A stretch of DNA of 64,000 nucleotides, from NCBI GenBank assembly GCA_964499485.1, contig CAZCLF010000004.1:1-64000 (forward strand). The letters run 5' to 3'. Origin of the DNA: Ga0074130 sp964499485 (lineage in GTDB: Bacteria > Pseudomonadota > Gammaproteobacteria > Burkholderiales > Rhodocyclaceae). Below are positions 1 to 9,042 of the stretch, one piece after another; within the stretch, counting starts at the first letter, position 1; every line of letters starts with the position of its first letter. The notes under the pieces are model-generated. The model worked only from the letters and a program-made list of their open reading frames with translations. It had not been told where the DNA came from and searched no databases. The position numbers were made by a program, and so were the translations under genes.

Positions 1-206
1 TGCTCTTGCAGGTACTTGCGGGCGCGCGGGTCGGCCAGGCTAAGGCGGTTTTCGTTGATCAGCATTGTTTGTTGCTTGAGCCATTGCGCCCACGCTTCTT
101 TGGAGACGTTTTCCCACAGCTTTTTGCCGAGTTCGCCGGGCATGGGTGGGAAGTCGAGACCTTCGGCTTCGCGGCCGAGTTTGATGCAATTAACGTTACG
201 TGACAT
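1..206 (-). CDS. yggX: Fe(2+)-trafficking protein YggX (partial, 3' end outside window)
   Basis: The reverse strand reads MSRNVNCIKLGREAEGLDFP at the N-terminus, followed by the family's conserved PGELGK stretch, a W-x-x-WLKxQTML segment and NENRLSLADPRARKYL. This matches the small (about 90-residue) YggX family, which protects iron-sulfur enzymes from oxidative damage and is linked to intracellular iron handling. The Cys at residue 7 is the conserved one. About 68 residues are visible and the C-terminal fifth lies beyond the window edge. The ATG at 204-206 is preceded by AAGGA at suitable spacing, which fixes the start. The downstream direction points out of the window, so its operon partners are unknown. 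Confidence 0.95.
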   Translation of the reverse strand, partial: MSRNVNCIKLGREAEGLDFPPMPGELGKKLWENVSKEAWAQWLKQQTMLINENRLSLADPRARKYLQE

Positions 207-265
207 GACGTGTCCTTATAGATGCGGCAGGGGAATGCCCGGATTTTAGCAGCCCGGGCTGGCCA

Positions 266-1624
266 TTACAGTGTCTTGATCAAGACCTTGGAACGGCGCT
301 GATAGTTGTAGAGCTCGCGCCGCTGGGAGGGCAGTGACTCCAAGCCTTCTTCGGCAAAGCCGCGCTCGGTGAACCACTGCGCGGTACGCGTGGTGAGCAG
401 GAACAGGCGCTTCAGCTTGAGCTTCTTCGCCGTGGTTTCAATGTGTTTGCGCAGCAGATCGCCGTAGCCAAGCCGTTGGTATTCGGGCATCACCACCAGG
501 CAGGCCATTTCACCCATCTTATCCTTGGTGAAAGGATAGAGTGCGGCGCAGCCGACGATCACACCGTCGTGATCGAGCAGCGAGAAGCGGGTGATTTCCA
601 TCTCCAGCCGTTCGCGGCCACGCTTGACCAGTGTGCCATCAGCTTCGAGCGGGGCAATCAGAGCAACGACAGAGCCGACATCGTCAATCGTGGCTTCACG
701 GATACTGGCGAGGGGGGCCTGTGTAATGACCGTGCCGACACCGTCGCGCGTGAAGAACTCCATCAACATGGCGCCATCAACGGTGCGGTCGAGGAAGTGC
801 ACGCGGCCTACGCCATTGCGGCAGGCGCGCACGGCACCGGGCAGGACGCGAGCGACTTCAGGGGCTTGTTGGACCTTGCTGTTGGCCGCATCTTCGATTG
901 TGATGGCTTCCACCAGCTTGCCCTTACGGTCGGTGATACCGGGGGCATCGCACAGATAGATGAGCTTGTCGGCTTTGAGTGAGGTAGCCACGGCTTCAGC
1001 GACTTCTTCCCAAGCGAGATTGAATACTTCGCCTGAGGGCGAGGTGCCGATCGGCGAGATCAGCACAACGTTTTCCTGATCGAGGTCGGCCTGAATTTCC
1101 TCGGCAAGTACTTTGCGGATCGCTCCGGTGTAGTGGTAGTCGACGCCATCGACCACGCCGACAGGCTTGGCTGTGATGAAATTGCCACCGGTCAAGCGCA
1201 TATAGGCACCGGCCATGGGTGTGTGCGGCAGGCCTTGCGACAGCAAGGCTTCCAGATCAATACGTGTGACACCAACAGCGCGCTTTACGCACTCTAGCGT
1301 TTCAGCATCGGTCACGCGCAAACCATTGTGGAAGCGCGGCGTTAGACCGCGATGCTTCATTTCAGCATCAATCTGTGGCCGTGTGCCATGCACGAGAACG
1401 AGCTTGATGCCCATGCTCTCAAGCAGGTTGATGTCCTGCGCCAGTGCTTGGGCGCGCAGACCGCCATCGTCGCCTTGAAGCACTTCGCCGCCAAAGGCGA
1501 TCACGAAGGTGCGGCCGCGAAAGGCATGAATATACGGCGCAGCCTGGCGGACCCAAGCAACCAGACGGGCGTCGTCTGCGCTCTGGATGCGTGTCGTCGG
1601 TGCGGTCGTACTGGCCTTGCTCAT
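266..1624 (-). CDS. argA: N-acetylglutamate synthase ArgA (amino-acid kinase + GNAT)
   Basis: A 452-residue protein, the usual length of classical ArgA. It catalyses the first step of arginine synthesis, acetyl-CoA plus glutamate to N-acetylglutamate. Residues about 25-290 form an amino-acid-kinase fold (LVLVHGTRPQID near the start of the nucleotide-binding-type region). In ArgA this domain serves arginine feedback and oligomerisation rather than phosphorylation. Residues about 305-452 form the GNAT acetyltransferase domain, with the acetyl-CoA loop YQRLGYGDLL and a C-terminal WFTERGF motif. The gene stands alone between yggX and pap. argH, the last step of the pathway, is 40 kb away. A weak -10-like TAAGAT lies shortly upstream in the 123-bp gap to pap. 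Confidence 0.96.
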   Translation of the reverse strand: MSKASTTAPTTRIQSADDARLVAWVRQAAPYIHAFRGRTFVIAFGGEVLQGDDGGLRAQALAQDINLLESMGIKLVLVHGTRPQIDAEMKHRGLTPRFHNGLRVTDAETLECVKRAVGVTRIDLEALLSQGLPHTPMAGAYMRLTGGNFITAKPVGVVDGVDYHYTGAIRKVLAEEIQADLDQENVVLISPIGTSPSGEVFNLAWEEVAEAVATSLKADKLIYLCDAPGITDRKGKLVEAITIEDAANSKVQQAPEVARVLPGAVRACRNGVGRVHFLDRTVDGAMLMEFFTRDGVGTVITQAPLASIREATIDDVGSVVALIAPLEADGTLVKRGRERLEMEITRFSLLDHDGVIVGCAALYPFTKDKMGEMACLVVMPEYQRLGYGDLLRKHIETTAKKLKLKRLFLLTTRTAQWFTERGFAEEGLESLPSQRRELYNYQRRSKVLIKTL

Positions 1625-1747
1625 GTGATATTCCCCTGTGTGGATTGGGCAATCTTATCAGGCTGCGGCCCTCATCCCATCAGGATGTGAGACGGACTCG
1701 CCCTCTAATTTGGAAGGAAACAACGCGGTAGCAGGACCATCACGCTG

Positions 1748-3250
1748 TTAGAGTGCCTCCTCGATGCGCTCGCACAAGGTCTTCAAGACCGTGATGCGCG
1801 CATGGCGCTTGTCATTCGCGGCGATCAGCTTCCACGGAGCGAGGTCAGTGCTGGTACGATCGACCATGTCACACACGGCCGCTTCGTACAGCGGCCAGCG
1901 CTCGCGATTTCGCCAGTCCTCAGGTGTGATCTTGAAGCGTTTGAAGCGGGTGGCTTCGCGTTCCTTGAAGCGACGCAACTGCTCATCAGCCGATACTGAC
2001 AGCCAGAACTTGCTGATGATGGCGCCGTTGGCATGTAACTGCGCCTCGAAGTCGTTGATCTCGCCATAGGCGCGTTGCCAATCGGCTTCGGTGCAAAAGC
2101 CTTCGACACGCTCCACCAGCACTCGGCCATACCAGGAACGGTCAAAAATCGCGAACTGCCCATGCCCCGGAATGTGTCGCCAGAAACGCCACAGATAAGG
2201 CTGTGCGCGTTCGTCTTCGGTCGGTGCGGCCACTGGAATTGTCTTGTAGTGACGCGCATCGAGTGCTGCCGTCACACGACGGATGGCGCCCCCTTTACCT
2301 GCGGCATCCATGCCCTCAAACACCAGCACTGCAGAACGGTCACGGAACTTGGGATGGCGTGAGAGCAGATTCAATTGACCTTGCCACTTCTCCAGCTCAC
2401 GCTCGTACTTGCTGCTCGTGAGGGTTTGGCTCATATCCAGACTGTTGAGCAGGTTGCGGCCATCGAGTGCAGGTAGGCTAGGCACAGGATTGGCTTTAGC
2501 TGGTGCGGCGGCCTTTTTCGCTGTGCGCCGCTGTGCCGCCAGCTGCTTTTTCATGACCGACAACAGGTGCTCGCCGACCGACAGTGCGCGGTAGTTATCA
2601 TCACTGCCATCAACCACATGCCATGGCGCATCACCTGTGCTCGTTTCGCGCAGCACATGTTCCGCTACGCCGACAAACGTGTCGTAGCGTTTGTAGAGTT
2701 TCCAGTCATGTTTGGTCACGCGCCAAGCAGTTTGCGGGTTGGCTTCCAGCCGACTGAGACGTTTTTTCTGGCCTTGCTTGGAGAGGTGGAACCAGTACTT
2801 CACCAGTACCACGCCCTCGCTCGCGAGCATGTGCTCGAAGTGATGAATCTCATCCAATCGCTCGGCCAAGGCCGCTTTTTTGCCACCCCCACTTGCCTGC
2901 GCAACGATGGGATCGGTGTACCAATTGCCGAACATGATGCCGATCTTGCCTTTGGGTGGCAGCGCCCGCCAGAAGCGCCACATGCGCGGGCGTTGCTTCT
3001 CTTCATCGCTTGGCGGCGGAAAAGCGTGGGTTTCGATATGCCGCGGGTCCATCCACTCATTGAGCAGATGCACGGTCTCGCCTTTGCCTGCGCCATCCAG
3101 CCCATTGATCAGGATCAGGATGGGGAAGGCAGCGGCTTCCTTGATGGCGTACTGCACATCGAGTAACTCAGCGCGCAACTTGGTAACGCGCTTGGCGTAG
3201 CTTGCATCATCAATCGTGTGGCCGAGTTCAGCCGATTCGAACAAGCTCAT
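1748..3250 (-). CDS. pap: Polyphosphate:AMP phosphotransferase (two-domain PPK2)
   Basis: A 500-residue protein made of two tandem PPK2 kinase domains, the architecture of class II PPK2 enzymes, which make ADP from AMP and polyphosphate. The N-terminal domain carries a P-loop GLDGAGKG (residues 50-57), but the usual catalytic DRSWYGR is replaced by FGNWYTD (about 108-113). The C-terminal domain has P-loop GMDAAGKG (313-320) and an intact DRSWYGR (370-376). The C-terminal half is therefore inferred to be the active one, as is known for this class. A Lys/Ala-rich linker (about 240-260) joins the two. The start has AGGAG upstream. It lies 10 bp downstream of rsmE and is probably co-transcribed with it. 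Confidence 0.93.
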   Translation of the reverse strand: MSLFESAELGHTIDDASYAKRVTKLRAELLDVQYAIKEAAAFPILILINGLDGAGKGETVHLLNEWMDPRHIETHAFPPPSDEEKQRPRMWRFWRALPPKGKIGIMFGNWYTDPIVAQASGGGKKAALAERLDEIHHFEHMLASEGVVLVKYWFHLSKQGQKKRLSRLEANPQTAWRVTKHDWKLYKRYDTFVGVAEHVLRETSTGDAPWHVVDGSDDNYRALSVGEHLLSVMKKQLAAQRRTAKKAAAPAKANPVPSLPALDGRNLLNSLDMSQTLTSSKYERELEKWQGQLNLLSRHPKFRDRSAVLVFEGMDAAGKGGAIRRVTAALDARHYKTIPVAAPTEDERAQPYLWRFWRHIPGHGQFAIFDRSWYGRVLVERVEGFCTEADWQRAYGEINDFEAQLHANGAIISKFWLSVSADEQLRRFKEREATRFKRFKITPEDWRNRERWPLYEAAVCDMVDRTSTDLAPWKLIAANDKRHARITVLKTLCERIEEAL

Positions 3251-3260
3251 TACGCGTCTC

Positions 3261-3992
3261 CTAAACGTCGCCCCACAACGCCATCATTGCGGCAAGTGCC
3301 GCCAAGCCCGCTGTTTCAGTACGCAACACGCGCGGTCCGAGCAGCAAGGGGGCGAAGCCCGCCCGCCGTGCTGCGGCTTCCTCACTCTCATCAAAACCGC
3401 CTTCCGGGCCGATCAACAAGGTCACAGCAGCTGTGGGGGGTGACATCTCACGTAGCCGCTGGCCACCGGTCGGTGCGAGCAGAAAGCGTAGTTCATCAGC
3501 CGTGGGAGGTGTGGCGAGATAATTCGGCAACTCTAACAATGGCAAAACCTGTGGCACCACATTGCGGCCGCTTTGTTCGCAGGCGGACACTGCAACTTCC
3601 TGCCAGTGGGTGTTGCGCTTCACTGCGCGCTCGCCACTCAGCTTGACCACGCTGCGCTTGGCTGCGACAGGCTGAATGGCATGTACGCCAAGTTCAACCG
3701 CTTTCTGTATCACCCAATCCATCTTGTCGCCGCCCGGCAACGATTGCACCAGGGTGACTTTCAAGCTGGGCTCGGCAATGCCGCTGCCAGTCGATTGAAT
3801 CGCGACGCTGACAGTGCGTCCAACATCCGCCAGTGTGCCTAGCCATTCGCTGCCATTGCCATCGAACAACGTAACAGCATCGCCGCTGCGCAAACGTAAA
3901 ACGCGGGCGGCGTGGTGAGCCGCCTGCTCGGTGAGCATGACGGTAGTGCCGGGGGCCGCTACCAGAGCGGGGGCGTAGAAGCGAGGTATCAT
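3261..3992 (-). CDS. rsmE: 16S rRNA (uracil(1498)-N3)-methyltransferase RsmE
   Basis: A 243-residue SPOUT-class methyltransferase that modifies U1498 of 16S rRNA. The visible family signatures are the N-terminal PUA-like region (IPRFYAP...AAHHAARVLRLRSGD), the ERAVKR...W segment, and the C-terminal knot with LLIGPEGGFDESE and LGPRVLRTETA, which bind S-adenosylmethionine. The ATG at 3990-3992 was chosen because the family begins (R)IPRxY. Longer in-frame starts would run into the divergent gene. A perfect TATAAT lies six bases upstream of this ATG with no Shine-Dalgarno, so the message may be leaderless. It is followed by pap. Confidence 0.93.
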   Translation of the reverse strand: MIPRFYAPALVAAPGTTVMLTEQAAHHAARVLRLRSGDAVTLFDGNGSEWLGTLADVGRTVSVAIQSTGSGIAEPSLKVTLVQSLPGGDKMDWVIQKAVELGVHAIQPVAAKRSVVKLSGERAVKRNTHWQEVAVSACEQSGRNVVPQVLPLLELPNYLATPPTADELRFLLAPTGGQRLREMSPPTAAVTLLIGPEGGFDESEEAAARRAGFAPLLLGPRVLRTETAGLAALAAMMALWGDV

Positions 3993-3998
3993 GCGGCG

Positions 3999-4004
3999 AT
4001 TATA
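3999..4004 (-). promoter_or_regulatory. Candidate -10 box of rsmE-pap (TATAAT)
   Basis: On the minus strand a perfect TATAAT sits six bases upstream of the rsmE ATG, which would place transcription start at or next to the A of the ATG. No good -35 hexamer is seen at 16-18 bp (GGCAGA at 17). This is a prediction from motif and spacing only. Confidence 0.4.
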
Positions 4005-4041
4005 GGGGAACCCCCGCTCTCTCTGCCCCAGCATGCTTGAT

Positions 4042-4884
4042 ATGCCGACCCTGAGTTTCATCGGGTGCGGAAAGTTAGGCCGTAGCCTCGGCCACCTTTT
4101 CCACCGTCAAGCCGTTTTCTCCCTACATCAGATTCTGACGCGCCATGCGGCGTCTGCTGATGACGCTGTTCGCTTCATGGGTGATGGGCGCGCGATCACA
4201 AACCCGAATGACCTGAAACCGGCGGATGTGTTCGTACTTGCGATCCCCGATGCGGCACTGGCCGAGGCCGCGCTTGCTTTGTCTCGTTCAGGCGTGCTGA
4301 ACGAGCGAACGATTGTTTTCCATTGCAGTGGGGCTTACTCCTCTGTCTTGCTTGCGCCTTGCGCCGAGCAGGGTGCACTGATTGCCAGCGTGCATCCGTT
4401 GTTGTCGTTTGCAGAACCTGCGCACGTGGTACGGGAGTTTCACTGCCATTGCACCATTGAAGGTCATCCTGCAGCGGTGTCCATGCTGAGCTTGGTCTTT
4501 TCGCGTATCGGTGGGAAGGTCATCACGATCCCAACAGTGTCGAAGCTGCGTTACCACGCCGCAGCGGTGATCGCTTCAAACTACCTGGTTACGCTGACCG
4601 AGCAGGCCTTGCAGGTCATGGAAAGTGCGGGACTAACGCGTGATCAAGGGCGCGAACTATTGTTACCCTTGATGCAACAGACCTTGGGTAATCTTCATCA
4701 GATGGAGCCGAGCGAGGCACTCACCGGCCCCGTAGCCAGAGGGGATTGGGCGTTGGTTCAAGCGCAACAACACACACTGGATGAGGTTTCCCCTCGTTTG
4801 GGCGATTTTTATAGGACGTTAGCCAAGTCCACGGCGACGCTGGCCGGCAAGACTTACCCTGTTGAGGACGATAACCGTGGTTAG
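4042..4884 (+). CDS. Rossmann-like / DUF2520 domain oxidoreductase-like protein
   Basis: A 280-residue protein with an N-terminal NAD(P)-binding Rossmann signature (LSFIGCGKLGRSLG, about residues 3-16) and a conserved FHCSGA...SVHPLLSF stretch (about 95-125). It has an all-helical C-terminal DUF2520-type domain (YHAAAVIASNYLVTL, then MEPSEALTGPVARGD). This pairing resembles hydroxyacid and ketopantoate dehydrogenase relatives, but the substrate is not known. The gene diverges from rsmE. An alternative ATG lies three codons upstream (4033) and neither start has a clear ribosome-binding site. Its 3' end overlaps the next gene by 8 bp, which suggests translational coupling. Confidence 0.85.
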   Translation: MPTLSFIGCGKLGRSLGHLFHRQAVFSLHQILTRHAASADDAVRFMGDGRAITNPNDLKPADVFVLAIPDAALAEAALALSRSGVLNERTIVFHCSGAYSSVLLAPCAEQGALIASVHPLLSFAEPAHVVREFHCHCTIEGHPAAVSMLSLVFSRIGGKVITIPTVSKLRYHAAAVIASNYLVTLTEQALQVMESAGLTRDQGRELLLPLMQQTLGNLHQMEPSEALTGPVARGDWALVQAQQHTLDEVSPRLGDFYRTLAKSTATLAGKTYPVEDDNRG

Positions 4885-5437
4885 CACACCAACCCCCGTC
4901 TGCGATTTTGGCTGGCCTGCGCCGGCCTTCGACTTGCCAGGCACCGACGGTAAGCGCCATTCACTCGATAGCACGCGCGGCGACAAGGGGCTGCTGGTGA
5001 TGTTTATCTGTAACCACTGCCCTTACGTCAAGGCCATCCTCGATCGCATCGTGCGTGATGCGAGAGAACTCAAGCTACTGGGCATCAACTGTATTGCCAT
5101 CATGAGCAATGATCCGAGTGAGTACCCGGAAGACAGCTGGGACCACATGGTGCGCCTTGCTCGTGAGATGGAATTTCCGTTTCCCTATGTGCTGGACGAA
5201 ACGCAGGCGGTTGCCAAGGCGTATGGCGCTGTGTGTACCCCGGATTTTTTCGGTTTCAACAGTCAGTTGGCGTTGCAATACCGCGGCCGGCTGGACGCTT
5301 CGCGCAAGGAGGCTGCCCCCGCTGATTCAACACGCGAGCTATTTCTCGCCATGACCCAGGTCGCACAAAGCGGCCGGGGGCCACTCGATCAGACCCCCAG
5401 CATCGGGTGTTCGATCAAGTGGACGAGTGAGGCTTAA
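4877..5437 (+). CDS. Thioredoxin-like redoxin with CNHC motif
   Basis: A 186-residue AhpC/TSA/thioredoxin-fold protein. It contains APAFDLPGTDG near the N-terminus and the active-site motif MFICNHCPYVKA (two cysteines spaced CxxC) at about residue 45. The later YGAVCTPDFFGF holds the conserved cis-Pro loop. The family is widespread and presumed to be a thiol oxidoreductase; its partner is unknown. I chose GTG at 4877 because GAGGA lies eight bases before it. A TTG five codons earlier is open but has no ribosome-binding site. The gene overlaps the stop of the DUF2520 gene and is convergent with the PAS gene, with a 4-bp overlap of the two 3' ends. Confidence 0.88.
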   Translation: MVSTPTPVCDFGWPAPAFDLPGTDGKRHSLDSTRGDKGLLVMFICNHCPYVKAILDRIVRDARELKLLGINCIAIMSNDPSEYPEDSWDHMVRLAREMEFPFPYVLDETQAVAKAYGAVCTPDFFGFNSQLALQYRGRLDASRKEAAPADSTRELFLAMTQVAQSGRGPLDQTPSIGCSIKWTSEA

Positions 5438-5835
5438 GCAGCAGGTTTCGGGGCAGGTGGAGTAACTGGAGCGGCAGGGCGGGCCACGGCCACAGAGCCG
5501 CGCGCACCAGTGGCGGGGTCTTCGACCACGCAGAAGCTGACTTCGGCAAAGATCGCTTCGCCTGCTTTGTTGATGGCCTTGGTGCGCATGGCCTTGCCGC
5601 CGTGCTTGGTGGTGCCCGCAGCGATGGCCGCGTGATAGCCGCGCCAGTGGGGTTCGCGTAAGCGTTCCGGCACGATGATGTCCAGACTTTGGCCCACCGC
5701 CTCTGCGGTGCTAAAGCCGAACATCAGCTCGGAGGCATGATTCCAAACGCGAATAATGCCCTCAGCATCGGCATAGATAACCGAGTCGGTCATCTGTTCA
5801 ATCATTGCTTGATAGGGAGCGGCGTGGTCCGGCAT
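5434..5835 (-). CDS. Stand-alone PAS domain protein
   Basis: A 133-residue protein that is little more than one PAS domain: MTDSVIYADAEGIIRVWN, then the FGFSTAEAVGQSLDIIVPERLR helix-loop, and a C-terminal core strand FAEVSFCVVED. An Ala/Pro-rich tail (last 20 residues) follows. No kinase, cyclase or methyl-accepting output domain is attached, so it probably acts by binding a partner or a small ligand. That role is inference. The ATG has GAGGAG just upstream. It is convergent with the redoxin gene and divergent from tkt, and no signalling gene lies next to it. Confidence 0.85.
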   Translation of the reverse strand: MPDHAAPYQAMIEQMTDSVIYADAEGIIRVWNHASELMFGFSTAEAVGQSLDIIVPERLREPHWRGYHAAIAAGTTKHGGKAMRTKAINKAGEAIFAEVSFCVVEDPATGARGSVAVARPAAPVTPPAPKPAA

Positions 5836-6007
5836 AGGGTTCTCCTCACAGAAGGCTTGTATTGTGACATTTTTAGCGCATGATTAAATCGGCTGTTGCG
5901 CGTAAAAATAACTTCAAAAATCATTGCGCTAGCCACAGATAGGGGTTTTCGCCGATAATTTAGGGCTGCCTCTCCATCTTTCTTGCTGCCGTCTCCGGGA
6001 ACCCTCC

Positions 6008-8017
6008 ATGTCATCCGCCAACGCCGTACCTGCTTCCGTATTCAATCCCATTACTGGCGCCATCCGCGCACTCGCGATGGATGCCGTACAGAAGGCCAAC
6101 TCCGGCCACCCCGGTGCACCCATGGGCATGGCGGAAATCGCCGAAGTGTTATGGCGCAGAAACCTCAAGCACAACCCGAGCAACCCACACTGGGCCGACC
6201 GTGATCGCTTTGTGCTTTCCAATGGTCACGGTTCCATGCTGCTGTATGCGCTGTTGCATCTGACTGGCTACGACCTGAGCATTGATGACCTGAAAAACTT
6301 CCGTCAGCTGCACAGCAAGACGCCGGGCCACCCTGAATATGGCTATGCGCCCGGTATTGAAACTACCACCGGCCCGCTGGGGCAGGGTATTACGAATGCG
6401 GTGGGTTTTGCACTCGCAGAAAAGTTGCTGGCGGCCGAATTCAACCAGCCTGGTCACAGCATTGTTGATCACCACACCTATGCTTTCCTCGGCGATGGCT
6501 GCCTGATGGAAGGCATTTCGCATGAAGCTTGCTCGCTGGCGGGCACGCTGGGGCTGGGCAAGTTGATCGCGTTCTACGACGACAATGGCATCTCCATCGA
6601 TGGCCACGTCGAAGGCTGGTTCACCGACGACACCCCGAAGCGTTTTGAAGCCTACGGCTGGCACGTTGTCCCGAACGTGAATGGCCATGATGCTGCAGCC
6701 ATCGAAGCTGCCCTCAAGGCGGCACAAGCCGTGACCGATAAGCCGTCCTTGATTTGCTGCAAGACGGTGATTGGTCTCGGTTCGCCCAACAAGGCCGGTG
6801 GGCACGATGTTCATGGCGCACCACTGGGCGCCGCCGAAATCGAAGCCGCACGCGCTTACATTGGTTGGAACCATCCACCGTTTGAAATCCCTGCTGATGT
6901 CTATGCCGCTTGGGATGCTAAGGCTAAGGGCGCTGCCGCCGAAGCTGAGTGGAACAAGAAGTTCGACGCCTACAGCACTGCGCATCCGCAACTCGCTGCC
7001 GAATTCAAGCGCCGCATGGCGGGCGACCTGCCGGCGGATTGGCAGAAGAACGTTGATGCTGCGATTGCCAAGGTTGCCGAAAAGGCCGAGACCATCGCGA
7101 CGCGTAAGGCTTCGCAAAACAGTATCGAAGCGTTGGCACCGAACCTGCCCGAGTTGCTCGGCGGCTCGGCTGACCTTGCTGGTTCGAATCTGACCCTGTG
7201 GTCGGGTTCCAAGTCGGTGAGCAAGACCGCTGCAGGGAACTATATTCACTATGGCGTACGCGAGTTCGGCATGGTGGCCATCGCCAATGGTGTTGCCTTG
7301 CATGGCGGCCTGATTCCCTACACCGCCACCTTCCTGATGTTCTCGGAATATGCACGCAATGCGCTGCGAATGGCGGCGTTGATGAAGCTGCGTCAGATCT
7401 GTGTATTCACCCACGACTCGATTGGTCTCGGCGAAGACGGTCCAACGCACCAGCCCGTCGAACAAACCGCTACCCTGCGCTTGCTGCCGAACATGGATGT
7501 GTGGCGTCCGGCCGACACCATGGAAACACTTGTGGGCTGGGCGTATGCGATTGAGCGCAAGGACGGACCGTCGTCACTCTGTTTGTCGCGCCAGAACCTG
7601 CCTTACACCGTACGCAGTGCCGAGCAAGTGGCCGCGATTCGCAAGGGGGGGTATGTGCTGAGCGATGCGGCAAACCCTAAGGCTGTGATCATTGCGACCG
7701 GCTCCGAAGTCGAACTGGCGCTCAAGGGACAAGCCAAGCTCGCGGAAGAAGGGATTGCCGTACGCGTGGTCTCGATGCCGTCGACCAATGTGTTCGACCG
7801 CCAAGACAAGGCATGGAAGGACAGCGTGCTACCACGCGGTGTTGTGCGTATCGCGATTGAAGCCGGTGTGACGGATGGCTGGCATAAGTATGTTGGTCTT
7901 GAAGGCACCGTGATTGGTCTCGATCGTTTTGGTGAGTCCGCTCCAGCCGGCCAGTTGTTCAAGGAATTCGGCTTCACCGTCGACAATGTTGTCGCCACGG
8001 TTAAGTCTGTACTGTAA
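6008..8017 (+). CDS. tkt: Transketolase
   Basis: A 669-residue thiamine-diphosphate enzyme of the pentose-phosphate pathway (and, where present, the Calvin cycle). It moves two-carbon units between sugar phosphates. Visible signatures are the N-terminal NSGHPGAPMGMAEIAEVLW, the SNGHGSMLLY loop (71-80), the ThDP/Mg motif beginning LGDGCLMEG (161-169), and the pyrimidine-domain block EFGMVAIANG followed by DSIGLGEDGPTHQPVEQ. Length and motif order are normal. It heads the run tkt-gap-pgk-fba. The 172-bp upstream gap holds a GATAAT (5954-5959) that could be the -10 box; no good -35 was found. Confidence 0.97.
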   Translation: MSSANAVPASVFNPITGAIRALAMDAVQKANSGHPGAPMGMAEIAEVLWRRNLKHNPSNPHWADRDRFVLSNGHGSMLLYALLHLTGYDLSIDDLKNFRQLHSKTPGHPEYGYAPGIETTTGPLGQGITNAVGFALAEKLLAAEFNQPGHSIVDHHTYAFLGDGCLMEGISHEACSLAGTLGLGKLIAFYDDNGISIDGHVEGWFTDDTPKRFEAYGWHVVPNVNGHDAAAIEAALKAAQAVTDKPSLICCKTVIGLGSPNKAGGHDVHGAPLGAAEIEAARAYIGWNHPPFEIPADVYAAWDAKAKGAAAEAEWNKKFDAYSTAHPQLAAEFKRRMAGDLPADWQKNVDAAIAKVAEKAETIATRKASQNSIEALAPNLPELLGGSADLAGSNLTLWSGSKSVSKTAAGNYIHYGVREFGMVAIANGVALHGGLIPYTATFLMFSEYARNALRMAALMKLRQICVFTHDSIGLGEDGPTHQPVEQTATLRLLPNMDVWRPADTMETLVGWAYAIERKDGPSSLCLSRQNLPYTVRSAEQVAAIRKGGYVLSDAANPKAVIIATGSEVELALKGQAKLAEEGIAVRVVSMPSTNVFDRQDKAWKDSVLPRGVVRIAIEAGVTDGWHKYVGLEGTVIGLDRFGESAPAGQLFKEFGFTVDNVVATVKSVL

Positions 8018-8037
8018 TTTTGCGGAGACGTTAGAAC

Positions 8038-9042
8038 ATGACTATCAAAGTCGGGATCAATGGTTTCGGTCGTATCGGTCGCATGGCGTTTCGCGCCATT
8101 GCCAACGAGGCTGAGTTTTCGGATATCGAAGTGGTTGGCATCAATGATCTGCTGGATCCGGATTACCTTGCTTACATGCTCAAGTACGACTCTGTGCATG
8201 GTCGCTTGACCGATGATATTTCCGTTGTCGATGGCAATCTGGTGTTCAACGGCCGCTCGATCCGTCTGAGCGCTGAAAAAGACCCGGCTAACCTCAAGTG
8301 GGGTGAAATCGATGCCGACATCGTGATCGAATCAACCGGCTTGTTCCTGACCGAAGAGACGTGCCAGAAGCACATTGCTGCAGGTGCCAAGAAGGTGGTG
8401 CAATCAGCGCCATCGAAGGATGACACCCCGATGTTTGTGTTCGGCGTGAATCACGCCGACTACGCAGGTCAGAGCATCGTCTCCGCCGCCTCCTGCACGA
8501 CCAACTGCCTGGCACCGGTTGCTAAGGTGCTGCACGACAACTTCGGCATCAAGCGCGGCCTGATGAGCACCGTGCACGCTGCTACTGCGTCGCAGAAGAC
8601 CGTAGATGGTCCATCTTCCAAGGACTGGCGCGGTGGTCGCGGCATTCTGGAAAACATCATTCCGTCATCGACCGGCGCAGCCAAGGCCGTGGGCAAGGTC
8701 ATTCCGTCGCTGAACAAGAAGCTGACCGGCATGTCTTTCCGTGTACCAACTTCGGACGTGTCGGTGGTTGATCTGACCGTCGAGTTGGAAAAGGGTGCAT
8801 CGTACGAGACCATTTGTCAGACCATCAAGGCTGCTTCCGAAGGTGCACTCAAGGGCGTGCTGGGTTACACCAGCGATGCCGTGGTTGCGACTGATTTCCG
8901 TGGCTGTCCGCTGCCGTCGATTTTCGATGCTACCGCTGGCATTGCCCTAGATGACACCTTCGTCAAGCTGGTGATCTGGTACGACAACGAATACGGCTAC
9001 ACCTGCAACATGCTGCGCTTCGTACAGCACGTTGCTAAGTAA
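8038..9042 (+). CDS. gap: Glyceraldehyde-3-phosphate dehydrogenase (NAD type)
   Basis: A 334-residue type I GAPDH, interconverting glyceraldehyde-3-phosphate and 1,3-bisphosphoglycerate. The N-terminal Rossmann motif is INGFGRIGRM. Asp at residue 37 (GIND) favours NAD over NADP. The catalytic Cys153 lies in SAASCTTNCLAP, and the C-terminal WYDNEYGY is conserved. GGAG stands 12 bases before the ATG. It lies 20 bp after tkt and 12 bp before the chosen pgk start, so the three genes are very likely one operon. Confidence 0.97.
   Translation: MTIKVGINGFGRIGRMAFRAIANEAEFSDIEVVGINDLLDPDYLAYMLKYDSVHGRLTDDISVVDGNLVFNGRSIRLSAEKDPANLKWGEIDADIVIESTGLFLTEETCQKHIAAGAKKVVQSAPSKDDTPMFVFGVNHADYAGQSIVSAASCTTNCLAPVAKVLHDNFGIKRGLMSTVHAATASQKTVDGPSSKDWRGGRGILENIIPSSTGAAKAVGKVIPSLNKKLTGMSFRVPTSDVSVVDLTVELEKGASYETICQTIKAASEGALKGVLGYTSDAVVATDFRGCPLPSIFDATAGIALDDTFVKLVIWYDNEYGYTCNMLRFVQHVAK

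Noticed and set aside
207..265. GCCCGG/CCGGGC pairing after argA as a terminator
   Set aside because: The stem is short and no T tract follows in the direction of argA.
6149..7465. Long open frame (438 codons) on the minus strand
   Set aside because: It lies wholly inside tkt in the opposite direction. Tkt has complete family motifs, while the antisense translation shows none.
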